Source: Chloroflexota bacterium (GTDB lineage: Bacteria > Chloroflexota > Anaerolineae > Anaerolineales > Villigracilaceae). From it: a DNA stretch of 64,000 bases. The translations under genes and the position numbers were made by a program. This document shows positions 8,255 through 16,764 of this stretch, in pieces. The stretch is taken from positions 1-64,000 of the forward strand of contig JACRBI010000048.1 of assembly GCA_016234495.1 (NCBI GenBank), given 5' to 3'. The notes beneath the pieces were generated by a model that saw nothing but the letters and a program-made list of their open reading frames with translations, was not told where the DNA came from and did no database searches. Numbering within the stretch: position 1 is the first letter of the stretch; each line of letters starts with the position of its first letter.

Positions 8255-8623
8255 ATGACTTCTCAAACCGATTTCCCTCTTATCTTTGAAAAACTTAGAT
8301 CCATTCTCCAACCTTATTCATCGAAACTCGTTGTGAAAATAGATTCAGTAGAAGGATGCTCTCTTGACGGCCCTTACAGCGAGAAATGGAAAAAGGAACT
8401 TTTCTTCGGCGCGGCGCAAGTCAAAAAGAATTACGTTTCGTTTTATCTCATGCCTGTTTACATGTATCCCGACCTGCTCAAAAATATTTCCCCTGAATTG
8501 AAGAAACACATGCAGGGCAAATCCTGTTTCAATTTCAAGAAAATTGAAACATCCCTGTTCAATGAGCTTGCCCAACTCACCGAACAGGGATTTGAAAGAT
8601 TTATGAAGGAAGAATATTCCTGA
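8255..8623 (+). CDS. Conserved hypothetical protein, possibly DUF1801-like
   Basis: The 122-residue soluble protein has a pattern I associate with small uncharacterised proteins related to DUF1801: KKELFFGAAQVKKNYVSFYL, MPVYMYPDLL, and MQGKSCFNFK, followed by a C-terminal helix. The function is unknown. It starts 8 nt after a GGAG and 8 nt downstream of the Ig lipoprotein gene, so it may be cotranscribed with it. A different, clearer DUF1801 gene lies at 53900. Confidence 0.65.
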   Translation: MTSQTDFPLIFEKLRSILQPYSSKLVVKIDSVEGCSLDGPYSEKWKKELFFGAAQVKKNYVSFYLMPVYMYPDLLKNISPELKKHMQGKSCFNFKKIETSLFNELAQLTEQGFERFMKEEYS

Positions 8624-8648
8624 TTTACTCACCTTACGCGGTAACGCG

Positions 8649-8738
8649 AGACGCTTCGCAGTCTCGCAAAATGGGCGACATAAACCCCCATACGGGGACA
8701 ATGTGTCGCGCTACAGGCTGGACTGCGTAACGTCAGTG
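8649..8738. repeat. Palindromic intergenic repeat, family 1
   Basis: It shares an identical 36-nt block (8681-8716) with the copy at 26635-26670. Its right end (CGCTACAGGCTG...GCGTAACGTCAG) is nearly the reverse complement of the left end of that copy. It lies between two convergent genes. Confidence 0.8.
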
Positions 8739-8740
8739 AT

Positions 8741-9232
8741 TTAATTCACGCTCATAAACCCAAGCATCTTCCATAATCCGCGCATCATGCCGTGACCGAA
8801 ATCTGGTTTGATAAATTGATTCGGGCATGAACCCGGTATAACGGCAATTCCATTTGCCTTGCACATCTCCACCGCAGACTGCGAAACGCTGGTCATGCCG
8901 GCGGCGAGGCCGGGCTTTGTTCCCATCATGCAATGCATCCAAACATGCTTGATCCCCAAATCCACGCACTGCTGAATCACCTGCTCCGTGACTTTGGGAT
9001 TTGTGAGGATAAAAACAGCATCTGGCTTTTCAGGCAGAGACTTCAGGTCAGCATAACAGGGATCTCCGTTGAAGGCGGAAATGCGCGGGTTCACCGCAAA
9101 GACCTGATACCCATTTTCCTTGAATTTGGTATACGCCAAATTACAACCAGTCTCGCGTTTATCAGAGACGCCAACCACTGCGATCTTTTTCTGCGCGAGA
9201 AAGTTTTGTACGAGATTGTCGATTTTTGCCAT
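8741..9232 (-). CDS. CoA-binding domain protein (YccU-like)
   Basis: The 163-residue protein consists of one Rossmann-type CoA-binding domain. Motifs are IAVVGVSDKRETGCNLAY near the N-terminus, QVFAVNPR, PDAVFILTNP and the end IPGSCPNQF. The family (COG1832) binds CoA in structures, but its physiological role is unclear. The start is supported by AAGGAG 7 nt upstream. It lies 75 bp downstream of folD on the same strand, separated by a terminator hairpin, so it is probably transcribed separately. Confidence 0.85.
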   Translation of the reverse strand: MAKIDNLVQNFLAQKKIAVVGVSDKRETGCNLAYTKFKENGYQVFAVNPRISAFNGDPCYADLKSLPEKPDAVFILTNPKVTEQVIQQCVDLGIKHVWMHCMMGTKPGLAAGMTSVSQSAVEMCKANGIAVIPGSCPNQFIKPDFGHGMMRGLWKMLGFMSVN

Positions 9233-9239
9233 GAGAATT

Positions 9240-9276
9240 CTCCTTAAAAAGAATCCCGCCTCGCGACGGGATTTAT
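9240..9276 (-). terminator. Rho-independent terminator after folD
   Basis: On the minus strand, AATCCCG...CGGGATT (9252-9273) is followed by a U-rich run. It ends the folD transcript before the CoA-binding gene. Confidence 0.75.
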
Positions 9277-9306
9277 AACTTGTTACTATCTTTTCCCTCT
9301 CACCGC

Positions 9307-10218
9307 TTACGCTTCTTGAATTTCCGCTGCGCGCAGGGTGTTTGCCATCAACATGGCAATGGTCATCGGACCCACGCCGCCCGGGACAGGTGTAATGAAG
9401 CCCGCGACTTCTTTTGCTTCCTCAAAGTTGACATCACCTACGAGTCTCTGGAGAGGCTTGCCGGTCTTCTGGCTGATCATCTGCGTGCCATCGGGGTTGA
9501 GTTTCGGGATGCCGTTAATGCCCACGTCAATGACAGCCGCGCCGGGTTTGAGCCAGTCGCCGCGTACCATTTCCGCGCGGCCAATCGCTGCGATGACAAT
9601 ATCCGCCTGACGCAATACCGCCGGAATATCCTTTGTGCGTGAGTGGACAACTGTGACTGTGGCGTCTTCTTTTACAAGCAGCAAGGCCGCCGGCATCCCT
9701 ACGATGTTCGAACGACCCAGTACCACTGCATTGGCGCCCTTGATCGTTACACCCGCTTCTTTAAGCAGGTAGATGCAACCGTAAGGTGTGCATGGAACGA
9801 AGAGCGGTTCACGTCCCTTTTGTGCGAGACGGCCGAGGTTGATCGGTGAGAATCCGTCCACATCTTTTTCGATGCTGATGAGTTGCAGGATGCGTTCTTC
9901 ATCCAAATGGGAGGGCAGGGGCAACTGCACGAGAATTCCATGCACCTTTGGGTCGGCATTCAATTCCTTGATGAGTTTTTCCAAATCAGCCTGTGTAATA
10001 TCCGCAGGGACAGGGTGGTGATAAGAGGTCATCCCCAATTCTGCGCAAGCCTTTTGTTTCATGCTGACATAGGTTGCGGAGTCGATCCGCTCGCCAACCA
10101 GCACTGTCGCCAGCCCCGGTTGAGACTTGCCCTCAGCGAGTCTTTTTGCCACTTTCTCTTTAACTCCATCGCGCACTTTTTGTGCAATCGCGGTTCCATC
10201 GATTAATTGAGCAGTCAT
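9307..10218 (-). CDS. folD: Methylenetetrahydrofolate dehydrogenase/cyclohydrolase FolD
   Basis: This bifunctional enzyme interconverts 5,10-methylene-THF and 10-formyl-THF and supplies one-carbon units. The 303-residue length is standard. Signatures present are YVSMKQKACAELGM with the catalytic Lys, GILVQLPLP, KDVDGFSP, the NADP-binding VVLGRSNIVGMPAALLL, and PVPGGVGPMTIAMLM at the end. The start follows AGGAG by 9 nt. It is transcribed away from a bidirectional terminator shared with the aminotransferase gene. Confidence 0.97.
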   Translation of the reverse strand: MTAQLIDGTAIAQKVRDGVKEKVAKRLAEGKSQPGLATVLVGERIDSATYVSMKQKACAELGMTSYHHPVPADITQADLEKLIKELNADPKVHGILVQLPLPSHLDEERILQLISIEKDVDGFSPINLGRLAQKGREPLFVPCTPYGCIYLLKEAGVTIKGANAVVLGRSNIVGMPAALLLVKEDATVTVVHSRTKDIPAVLRQADIVIAAIGRAEMVRGDWLKPGAAVIDVGINGIPKLNPDGTQMISQKTGKPLQRLVGDVNFEEAKEVAGFITPVPGGVGPMTIAMLMANTLRAAEIQEA

Positions 10219-10314
10219 GGGTTTATCTCCTATTTGTGATTTAACACACGAAAATTATACAACCTGCCTCATATTTCCGAAAGTGACACTTATCCCTATT
10301 TCAACTGCAACACG

Positions 10315-10362
10315 AAAAAAGGTCTCCAGGATTTCAAATTCCTGAAGACCTTTCCTCTTTTT
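10315..10362 (-). terminator. Bidirectional terminator
   Basis: GGTCTcCAGG and CCTGaAGACC (10321-10350) form a stem with A-runs on one side and T-runs on the other. On the minus strand it ends the aminotransferase transcript before folD. Confidence 0.85.
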
Positions 10363-10378
10363 ACCTTTTGCTTTCTGC

Positions 10379-11704
10379 TTACTGCATCATTTCTTTTTCC
10401 GCCACTGATAACGTCTCTTCGAACAATTTCAGGCCTTCATCCATTTCACTCTTGCTCATCGAAAGGGGAGGGGCAATACGGATCACACTCTTGCCGCAGG
10501 AAAGCATCAGTAAGCCGCGCTCAAACCCAAGGTCTACGATGCGATCGGTAAGCTCCTTGGCGGGTTCCTTTGTTTCGCGGTCCTTTACAAATTCCACTCC
10601 GATCATTAATCCCTTGCCGCGGACTTCTCCAATGCTGGGGTGGCGCGCCTTGATCTCTTCGAGCGCATCCAGCGCATATGTGCCGACTTCCGCTGCATTC
10701 GCCATGTATTCTGTTTCGATCAGGTCCATGGTTGCCAGCGAAGCCGCGCAGGAGATGGGATTTCCACCGTAGGTATTGCCATGCGTGCCGATCTCCCAAT
10801 TCATCACAGACTTGCGGGCAATACATGCGCCAAGCGGCATACCGGATGCAATGCCTTTCGCAGAGGTCAGCATGTCCGGTTCCACGCCGAAATGCTCAAT
10901 GGCCCACCACTTACCGGTACGTCCCATACCCGACTGCACTTCATCCACGATCAAAAGGATGCCATGCTTATCGCATAATTTCCGCAAAGCTGGGAAGAAG
11001 CCATCCGGCGGAATGAGGTAACCGCCCTCGCCTTGAATAGACTCAACCAAAATACCGGCCACATCCTTGGGCGGCATAATCTGATTCAGAATTTCTTCTT
11101 CGATGTAACGCACGGTTGCTTCACCGTAATCTTCGCCTTTGCGGCGCTCCAACACCGGGCGATATGGATTTGGGAATGGCGCATGTGTCACGCCATTCAT
11201 CAGCGGATAAAAGCCGCCGTGATATTTTGCCTTGCTGGCGGTAAACGTCACCGCGCCCATTGTGCGCCCGTGGAACGCACCCGTGAAGCCAATGAAATTC
11301 ATGCGTTTGGTGTGATAGCGTGCCAGCTTGATGGCCGTCTCAACAGCTTCGGTGCCTGAGTTTGTCATGAATGAAAGTGCATCCTCTTTAAACGGCGCGA
11401 TCTCATCCAGCTTCTCGGCGAGTTTCACCCAGTTCTCGTGGTAAAAATCCGATGAAATATGAATAAACTTTTCAGCCTGTTCCTGAATGGCTTTTACTAC
11501 TTTGGGATGTGAGTATCCGGTTGATACCACCGCGATACCGCCCATGAAATCCAAAAAGCGATTTCCGTCCACGTCCCATACTTCACTGCCCCTGCCGTGA
11601 TCCATCACGAACGGATAACTGCGCGGATACGACGGTGAGATCACCTTGCGATCCCGCTCGATCATTGCCCTGGCCTTTGGCCCGGGTAAATTAAGATTTG
11701 CCAT
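10379..11704 (-). CDS. Class III PLP aminotransferase (GABA/acetylornithine type)
   Basis: The 441-residue enzyme belongs to the ornithine/GABA aminotransferase group. Visible marks are FMTNSGTEAVETAIKLAR (phosphate site), GAFHGRTMGA, the Asp of LLIVDEVQSGMGRTG, and the PLP lysine in LTSAKGIASGMPLG. The C-terminal domain includes GKGLMIGVEF. Substrate cannot be set from sequence alone; 4-aminobutyrate or acetylornithine/succinyl-ornithine transamination is likeliest, and no arg genes lie nearby. The start follows AAGGAG by 6 nt. Confidence 0.9.
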   Translation of the reverse strand: MANLNLPGPKARAMIERDRKVISPSYPRSYPFVMDHGRGSEVWDVDGNRFLDFMGGIAVVSTGYSHPKVVKAIQEQAEKFIHISSDFYHENWVKLAEKLDEIAPFKEDALSFMTNSGTEAVETAIKLARYHTKRMNFIGFTGAFHGRTMGAVTFTASKAKYHGGFYPLMNGVTHAPFPNPYRPVLERRKGEDYGEATVRYIEEEILNQIMPPKDVAGILVESIQGEGGYLIPPDGFFPALRKLCDKHGILLIVDEVQSGMGRTGKWWAIEHFGVEPDMLTSAKGIASGMPLGACIARKSVMNWEIGTHGNTYGGNPISCAASLATMDLIETEYMANAAEVGTYALDALEEIKARHPSIGEVRGKGLMIGVEFVKDRETKEPAKELTDRIVDLGFERGLLMLSCGKSVIRIAPPLSMSKSEMDEGLKLFEETLSVAEKEMMQ

Positions 11705-11789
11705 ACACTCTCCTTGTTTCTTTCGTACGGCAACATTTACGCTGCCTTGTAATGAACAAACGACATCGCAGATGCGTGTCGCAGTACGT

Positions 11790-12731
11790 TTATTTTGAAC
11801 TTAGTTTCAACTCAGCCAATGCGCGCGCGCCGAGCAGGCCGGCGTCATCGCCCAATTCCGCTTTTGCGATTACCAGCCCTTCCAAATAGCGCGGATGCAT
11901 AACATGTTCCTTCAAACTGACTTCAAAAGAATCAAACAAGAGCGGCCCGCTTTGTGAAACCCCTCCGCCAAAAATAACAATGGACGGGTCGAATGTATGC
12001 AGGAAATTTGCCACGCCGATCCCTAAATATTTCCCTGCGATTGAATACGCTTCAATGGACAACGCATCACCCTGCTTCGCCGCTTCGGAAATCATATATG
12101 CTGAATTCTTTTTATTCGGATGAAGAACCGATTCACGCCCCGCCTTGAGCTGGTCGGCCACGAAGCGCTCGATCCCAGTCCCGGAGGAGAAAGACTCGAG
12201 ATGTCCGCGCTGCCCGCACCCGCACAGCGGACCATCTGCCTGCACAGTCGAATGCCCAAGTTCAGCTGCCAGACCGTGATGTCCCTGCAAGAGGCGGTCG
12301 TCAATGATCACGCCGCCGCCTACGCCCGTACTCACAGTCAAATACAAAACGTGATGATGACCGCGTCCCGCGCCGAACTTCCACTCCGCAAGACCCGCGA
12401 GATTTGCGTCATTATCCAAATAGGAGGGAATTCCGAAATATTCCGTCAATTTCGCGGTGATGTGAAAATCGCGCCATTCCTTGATATTGGGCGTCATCAT
12501 GATGATGCCTGTGTGTGGATCCACCGGCCCCGGAGAAGAAACCCCGATGGCGTCCACTTTCTCATTTTGAGGCCAAATATCCTCGATCACCTTGACCAAA
12601 CGGCTAAATGCATCTGGCTCGCTGGCTCTGGTCTCGATTCGTTTGTGGCTAAGCGGCTGGAACTGATCTTGTTTGTATGCGGCGGCTCGTAGGTGGGTTC
12701 CGCCTATATCAACTGCAACAATTATGGTCAT
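11790..12731 (-). CDS. ROK-family sugar kinase (glucokinase-like)
   Basis: The 313-residue kinase has the ATP-binding IVAVDIGGTHLRAA, the catalytic LDNDANLAG, VSTGVGGGVI, and the ROK zinc motif HST...CGCGQRGHLE. Family members phosphorylate glucose, fructose, mannose or N-acetylglucosamine. Given the glycolytic genes that follow, a glucokinase role is plausible. I set the start at 12731 because a TATAAT (12744-12739) overlaps the alternative ATG at 12740 and sits exactly 7 nt from 12731. It diverges from yvcK. Confidence 0.88.
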   Translation of the reverse strand: MTIIVAVDIGGTHLRAAAYKQDQFQPLSHKRIETRASEPDAFSRLVKVIEDIWPQNEKVDAIGVSSPGPVDPHTGIIMMTPNIKEWRDFHITAKLTEYFGIPSYLDNDANLAGLAEWKFGAGRGHHHVLYLTVSTGVGGGVIIDDRLLQGHHGLAAELGHSTVQADGPLCGCGQRGHLESFSSGTGIERFVADQLKAGRESVLHPNKKNSAYMISEAAKQGDALSIEAYSIAGKYLGIGVANFLHTFDPSIVIFGGGVSQSGPLLFDSFEVSLKEHVMHPRYLEGLVIAKAELGDDAGLLGARALAELKLSSK

Positions 12732-12744
12732 AAGCGCCATTATA
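12732..12744 (-). promoter_or_regulatory. Leaderless promoter -10 of the ROK kinase gene
   Basis: On the minus strand, TATAAT at 12744-12739 is followed by 7 nt and the ATG at 12731. The geometry is the same as at 2675. No clear -35 is present. Confidence 0.55.
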
Positions 12745-12916
12745 CCGTATGCTAATTCCGCCCCTGGCGGCGTGCCATACAGAGGCTTGAAGGCCTTTCC
12801 TCAATGGATCTCTTGCATAAGTAGCCGCAGAATACACAGAGACCTTTGAGAAAAGACTCTTAAACCTCTTTTTGCTCTGTGGCGCAAAAGACTTTTGCAA
12901 GAGGTTGAATCGCTAT

Positions 12917-12951
12917 TTGACTCTGTTCTTCAATCCTGCTATTATCTTTTC
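12917..12951 (+). promoter_or_regulatory. Leaderless promoter of yvcK
   Basis: TTGACT (12917-12922), a 17-bp spacer, TATTAT (12940-12945) and 6 nt lead directly to the ATG at 12952. The spacing is ideal for a sigma-A-type promoter, and there is no room for a ribosome binding site. Confidence 0.75.
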
Positions 12952-14283
12952 ATGCGTATTAATTTTTTCGCAACTCTCTGGCAGACACTGCGCAATGTTC
13001 AGCGTTGGTTCCGCCCGGGGCTGGGCATTAAGAGATGGTTTTTCTTCGTCATGATTGGTACTACGCTGTTGGGATTGGGCTTTGCGGTCATCCTCATTGA
13101 CTTGTATCGTACCGACTCTTCCAACCCGGCTTTGCTTACTTTTCTTTCGTACGCATCCCTGCGATTCATCCCGCGTATATGGCGCGCCATCATCTTTGGG
13201 GGATTGGGTATCGGCATTGTTGCCTATGGAATCCTTCGCCTGAACCGGTCAATTCTTCAACCATTCATTCGTCCCGGCTCGAATATATTCGACCAGCTGA
13301 CGGATTTCCGCCGCCGCGAGCGCGGACCTCGCATTGTCGCCATCGGCGGCGGTCATGGGCTTGCCACTTTATTGCGCGGCCTAAAAGCGCATACTGGCAA
13401 TCTAACGGCCGTTGTCACAGTTGCGGACGATGGCGGTTCATCGGGACGTTTGCGCGAAAGTTTTGGCATCCTTCCGCCTGGTGATATCCGCAACTGCCTC
13501 GCCGCACTCTCCAATGATGAAGCCCTGCTCACTCAACTGTTTCAATATCGCTTTAGCGGCTCGCCAGACCTTGAAGGTCATTCGTTCGGAAATCTTTTCA
13601 TTACGGCATTGGCAGACCTTACCGGCAGTTTTGAAGATGCTGTGGTTGAATCGGGCCGCGTACTTTCAGTGAATGGACGCGTTCTTCCCGCTACGTTGCA
13701 TAACGTCAAGTTGGTCGCGACTATGGAATTACCACATTCCTTGAATGAAGTCCGCGTGGAAGGGGAGAGCAAAATTCCCACCATGGCAGGACGAGTTCGC
13801 CGCGTATGGCTCGAACCAGATGACGCCGCCGCTTTTCCGCCCGTCATTAAATCCATTCTGAATGCGGATGTGATCGTGGCCGGCCCCGGCAGTTTATACA
13901 CAAGCATCCTGCCAAATTTGCTCGTGCATGATCTGCTATCCGCGATACAGACCAGCCGCGCCGTCAAAATATTTGTGTGTAATATTGCCACACAATCCGG
14001 CGAAACGGATTCATTTACTTGCTATGATCATGTCCGCGCGTTGGAAGGTCATATCGGCGAAGACTTGTTTGACATCATTTTGTGTAACGATAATTACACA
14101 GGCGAGATCGGTTCCTCGCAATGGGTGCTTGCGGACGAGAAAACCCTTTCAGACACACGTACATATTGCGCCGACCTGGTGGATGATGAACACCCGTGGA
14201 GACATGACTCACTCAAGCTCGCGCAAGTCATTATGGATATTTTCAATGAACGGACCGGGCCATTAATCGAACGCGCGGCGTAG
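12952..14283 (+). CDS. yvcK: YvcK/CofD-like protein with N-terminal membrane anchor
   Basis: YvcK-family proteins bind UDP-sugars and affect central carbon metabolism and cell shape. The 443-residue product has the family core from about residue 125: IVAIGGGHGLATLLRGLK, TVADDGGSSGRLR, PPGDIRNCLAAL, EGHSFGNLF, and VAGPGSLYTSILPNL. The first 110 residues are extra, with two hydrophobic segments (about 28-50 and 75-95) that should anchor it in the membrane. Typical soluble YvcK is about 320 residues. The start at 12952 is set by the leaderless promoter. The gene ends 90 bp before gap. Confidence 0.88.
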   Translation: MRINFFATLWQTLRNVQRWFRPGLGIKRWFFFVMIGTTLLGLGFAVILIDLYRTDSSNPALLTFLSYASLRFIPRIWRAIIFGGLGIGIVAYGILRLNRSILQPFIRPGSNIFDQLTDFRRRERGPRIVAIGGGHGLATLLRGLKAHTGNLTAVVTVADDGGSSGRLRESFGILPPGDIRNCLAALSNDEALLTQLFQYRFSGSPDLEGHSFGNLFITALADLTGSFEDAVVESGRVLSVNGRVLPATLHNVKLVATMELPHSLNEVRVEGESKIPTMAGRVRRVWLEPDDAAAFPPVIKSILNADVIVAGPGSLYTSILPNLLVHDLLSAIQTSRAVKIFVCNIATQSGETDSFTCYDHVRALEGHIGEDLFDIILCNDNYTGEIGSSQWVLADEKTLSDTRTYCADLVDDEHPWRHDSLKLAQVIMDIFNERTGPLIERAA

Positions 14284-14290
14284 TAGGTGC

Positions 14291-14341
14291 TATAATTTCC
14301 GAAGTTTTATGTTAGAATACGAATTGTGTAAAAAATCACAA
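14291..14341 (+). promoter_or_regulatory. gap control region with Rex-type operator
   Basis: TATAAT (14291-14296) and TAGAAT (14313-14318) are candidate -10 boxes. The 18-bp palindrome TTGTGTAAAAAATCACAA (14324-14341) matches the Rex consensus TTGTG-N8-CACAA exactly in both outer pentamers and would overlap the start of transcription. Rex senses NADH/NAD+, and gap is a known Rex target in several phyla. Confidence 0.65.
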
Positions 14342-14373
14342 TCGATAATAAATTTCTTTTTAGGAGAATTCAA

Positions 14374-15381
14374 ATGTCAATAAAAATTGGTATCAACGGT
14401 TTTGGCCGTATTGGACGCCTTGCCTTTCGCACATTAAAGGCTCGTTTCCCGGAAATGGAGGTTGTGGCAGTCAATGACTTGTTCGACCCCGCAACAAATG
14501 CCCATCTTCTCAAACATGATTCAACCTATGGAAATTTTGACAAGACTGTCGAAGTAAAAGACGGCAATCTGGTCGTTGACGGCAAAACCGTCAAGGTCAC
14601 AGCAGAAAAAGACCCCAGCGCAATCAAGTGGGCCGAAATGGGCGTGGATATTGTTATCGAATCCACCGGTTTCTTCACCGATGCCACCAAGGCCAAGGCT
14701 CACATCGAATCAGGCGGCGCGAAGAAGGTTATCATTTCCGCCCCCGCCAAGAACGAAGACATCACCATTGTCCTGGGCGTGAATGAAGGCAATTATGATC
14801 CGAAGAAACATCATATTGTTTCCAACGCATCCTGCACAACGAATGGTCTTGCGCCAGTTGCAAAAGTCCTCAACGATAAATTTGGTATTGACCGTGGTTT
14901 ACTCACAACAGTCCATGCCTACACCGGCTCGCAGAAATTGCAGGATGTCGGCGCGAAGGATTTGCGTGATGCCCGCGGCGCTGCGCAGAATATTGTCCCG
15001 TCCTCAACGGGTGCGGCCAAGGCTGTTGGTCTGGTCATCCCGGAACTTAAAGGCAAATTTGCCGGTATGGCGTTCCGCATTCCCACGCCTACTGTTTCAG
15101 TGGTTGACTTCACCGCCATCTTAAATAAGGAAGCCTCCATCGAAGAGATCCGCGCCGCGATGCTTGAGTATGCCAACGGTTCCATGAAGGGCATTCTCGA
15201 TGTGACCGATGAACCGCTTGTCTCCACAGATCTGCGCGGCACAAGTTTCTCCAGCGTCTTCAGCGCAATCGACACCATCGTTCTCGGCAACCTCATCAAA
15301 GTTGTCGCCTGGTACGATAACGAGTGGGGGTATGCCTGCCGCACCGCTGACCTCACAGCGTTGATGGGGAAAAGCCTTTAG
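14374..15381 (+). CDS. gap: Glyceraldehyde-3-phosphate dehydrogenase, type I
   Basis: This enzyme oxidises glyceraldehyde-3-phosphate with NAD+ and phosphate to 1,3-bisphosphoglycerate. The 335-residue sequence has [13 protein letters not shown] (NAD site), the catalytic [12 protein letters not shown], the His-containing [13 protein letters not shown], and [11 protein letters not shown] near the C-terminus. The start follows TAGGAG by 8 nt. A Rex-type palindrome lies upstream and pgk follows 80 bp downstream across a strong hairpin. Confidence 0.98.
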   Translation: MSIKIGINGFGRIGRLAFRTLKARFPEMEVVAVNDLFDPATNAHLLKHDSTYGNFDKTVEVKDGNLVVDGKTVKVTAEKDPSAIKWAEMGVDIVIESTGFFTDATKAKAHIESGGAKKVIISAPAKNEDITIVLGVNEGNYDPKKHHIVSNASCTTNGLAPVAKVLNDKFGIDRGLLTTVHAYTGSQKLQDVGAKDLRDARGAAQNIVPSSTGAAKAVGLVIPELKGKFAGMAFRIPTPTVSVVDFTAILNKEASIEEIRAAMLEYANGSMKGILDVTDEPLVSTDLRGTSFSSVFSAIDTIVLGNLIKVVAWYDNEWGYACRTADLTALMGKSL

Positions 15382-15387
15382 TATATA

Positions 15388-15442
15388 AACAGGTATACAG
15401 GTAGCACGGAAACACGTGTGTACCTGTATACCTGTTTTCTTG
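15388..15442 (+). terminator. Perfect 16-bp hairpin between gap and pgk
   Basis: AACAGGTATACAGGTA (15388-15403) pairs perfectly with 15421-15436, with a 17-nt loop, and is followed by TTCTTG. It could attenuate read-through into pgk or protect the gap message 3' end. Confidence 0.65.
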
Positions 15443-15461
15443 TTTACGACACGGAGCAACA

Positions 15462-16631
15462 ATGAAGAAGACAGTTAAAGACATCGACCTCAAAAACAAA
15501 CGCGTGCTCATGCGCGTGGATTTCAATGTGCCAATGGCAGACGGCAAAGTGACAGATGACAAGCGCATCAAAGCCGCACTGCCGACTATTAAATATGTTT
15601 TGGAACAAGGCGCATCATTGCTCTTGATGAGTCACCTCGGGCGACCAAAAGGCGGTCCGGACGCGGAATTCAGCCTGCGTGCTGCTTCGGAGGCATTGGC
15701 TTCGCTGTTAGGGACTCCCGTCAAGATGGCCCCCGATTGCGTTGGCGCTGAAGTCGAGAAGATGGCAAAGGAATTAAAAGCGGGCGAAGTATTAATGCTG
15801 GAAAACACCCGCTTCCATAAAGGCGAGGAAAAGAACGATCTTGACCTTGCCAAACAAATGGCTTCTCTCGGTGACGTGTACGTCAACGATGCGTTTGGCT
15901 CTGCTCATCGCGCGCATTCATCCACCGAAGGGATTGCGCGCTTCCTGCCGGCTGTTTCTGGCTTCTTAATGGAACAGGAGCTCGAATATCTGGGACGCGC
16001 AGTTGCGAACCCTGTGCATCCATACATTGCCATTCTTGGCGGCGCAAAAATCAGCGACAAAATTTTGGTCGTTGAAACCCTGCTTTCCAAATGTGACAAG
16101 TTGATCATCGGTGGGGGAATGGCGAATACCTTCCTCGCCGCACAGGGAATGAATATGCAAGACAGTCTTGTCGAAGCCGAGTCCTTGGACTTGGCTAAAA
16201 CCATTTTTGCCAAGTCAAACGACAAGATCATACTTCCTGTCGATGCTATCATTGCGGATAAATTCGACGCAGAAGCCAACACCCAAACTGTTGATGTGGA
16301 CAAGATTCCCGCAGGCTGGCGCATGTTGGATGTAGGGCCGAAGACTCTGGAACTGTATAAATCCTCCTTGGACGGAGTCAAGCTTGTCGTTTGGAACGGA
16401 CCCGTGGGCGTCTTCGAGATGCCGAAATTCGCCGAAGGCACGTTCGCCCTCGCGCGTATGTTGGCAGAATCTGGCGCGATCACAGTCATCGGCGGCGGTG
16501 ACTCAGCCAGCGCGGTCAAGAAGGCGGGCGTCGCCAAACAAATGACGCACGTCTCCACTGGCGGCGGCGCATCGCTCGAATTCCTTGAAGGAAAAGAACT
16601 GCCCGGCGTGGCAGCATTACTGGATAAATAG
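15462..16631 (+). CDS. pgk: Phosphoglycerate kinase
   Basis: Phosphoglycerate kinase transfers phosphate from 1,3-bisphosphoglycerate to ADP. The 389-residue length is typical of bacterial enzymes. Signatures are [23 protein letters not shown], the substrate-binding [38 protein letters not shown], and the nucleotide-site [13 protein letters not shown]. The start follows CGGAG by 6 nt. It lies directly after gap and is followed by a strong terminator. Confidence 0.98.
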   Translation: MKKTVKDIDLKNKRVLMRVDFNVPMADGKVTDDKRIKAALPTIKYVLEQGASLLLMSHLGRPKGGPDAEFSLRAASEALASLLGTPVKMAPDCVGAEVEKMAKELKAGEVLMLENTRFHKGEEKNDLDLAKQMASLGDVYVNDAFGSAHRAHSSTEGIARFLPAVSGFLMEQELEYLGRAVANPVHPYIAILGGAKISDKILVVETLLSKCDKLIIGGGMANTFLAAQGMNMQDSLVEAESLDLAKTIFAKSNDKIILPVDAIIADKFDAEANTQTVDVDKIPAGWRMLDVGPKTLELYKSSLDGVKLVVWNGPVGVFEMPKFAEGTFALARMLAESGAITVIGGGDSASAVKKAGVAKQMTHVSTGGGASLEFLEGKELPGVAALLDK

Positions 16632-16634
16632 GTC

Positions 16635-16672
16635 AACTGGTGCGGATGAAAGTCCGCACCAGTTCTTTTATT
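16635..16672 (+). terminator. Rho-independent terminator after pgk
   Basis: AACTGGTGCGGA (16635-16646) and TCCGCACCAGTT (16653-16664) form a perfect 12-bp stem followed by CTTTTATTTC. Confidence 0.9.
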
Positions 16673-16764
16673 TCAATTTTCGTGCATTTTACAGCGTGAT
16701 AACCAAAATAAATCACACTCGGCTATAATCGGGAAAATTACAGCGAAGTGAGCGGAGATCATGA

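Noticed and set aside
12120-12692. 190-residue plus-strand frame opposite the ROK kinase gene
   Set aside because: It is the antisense shadow of a gene with clear catalytic motifs.
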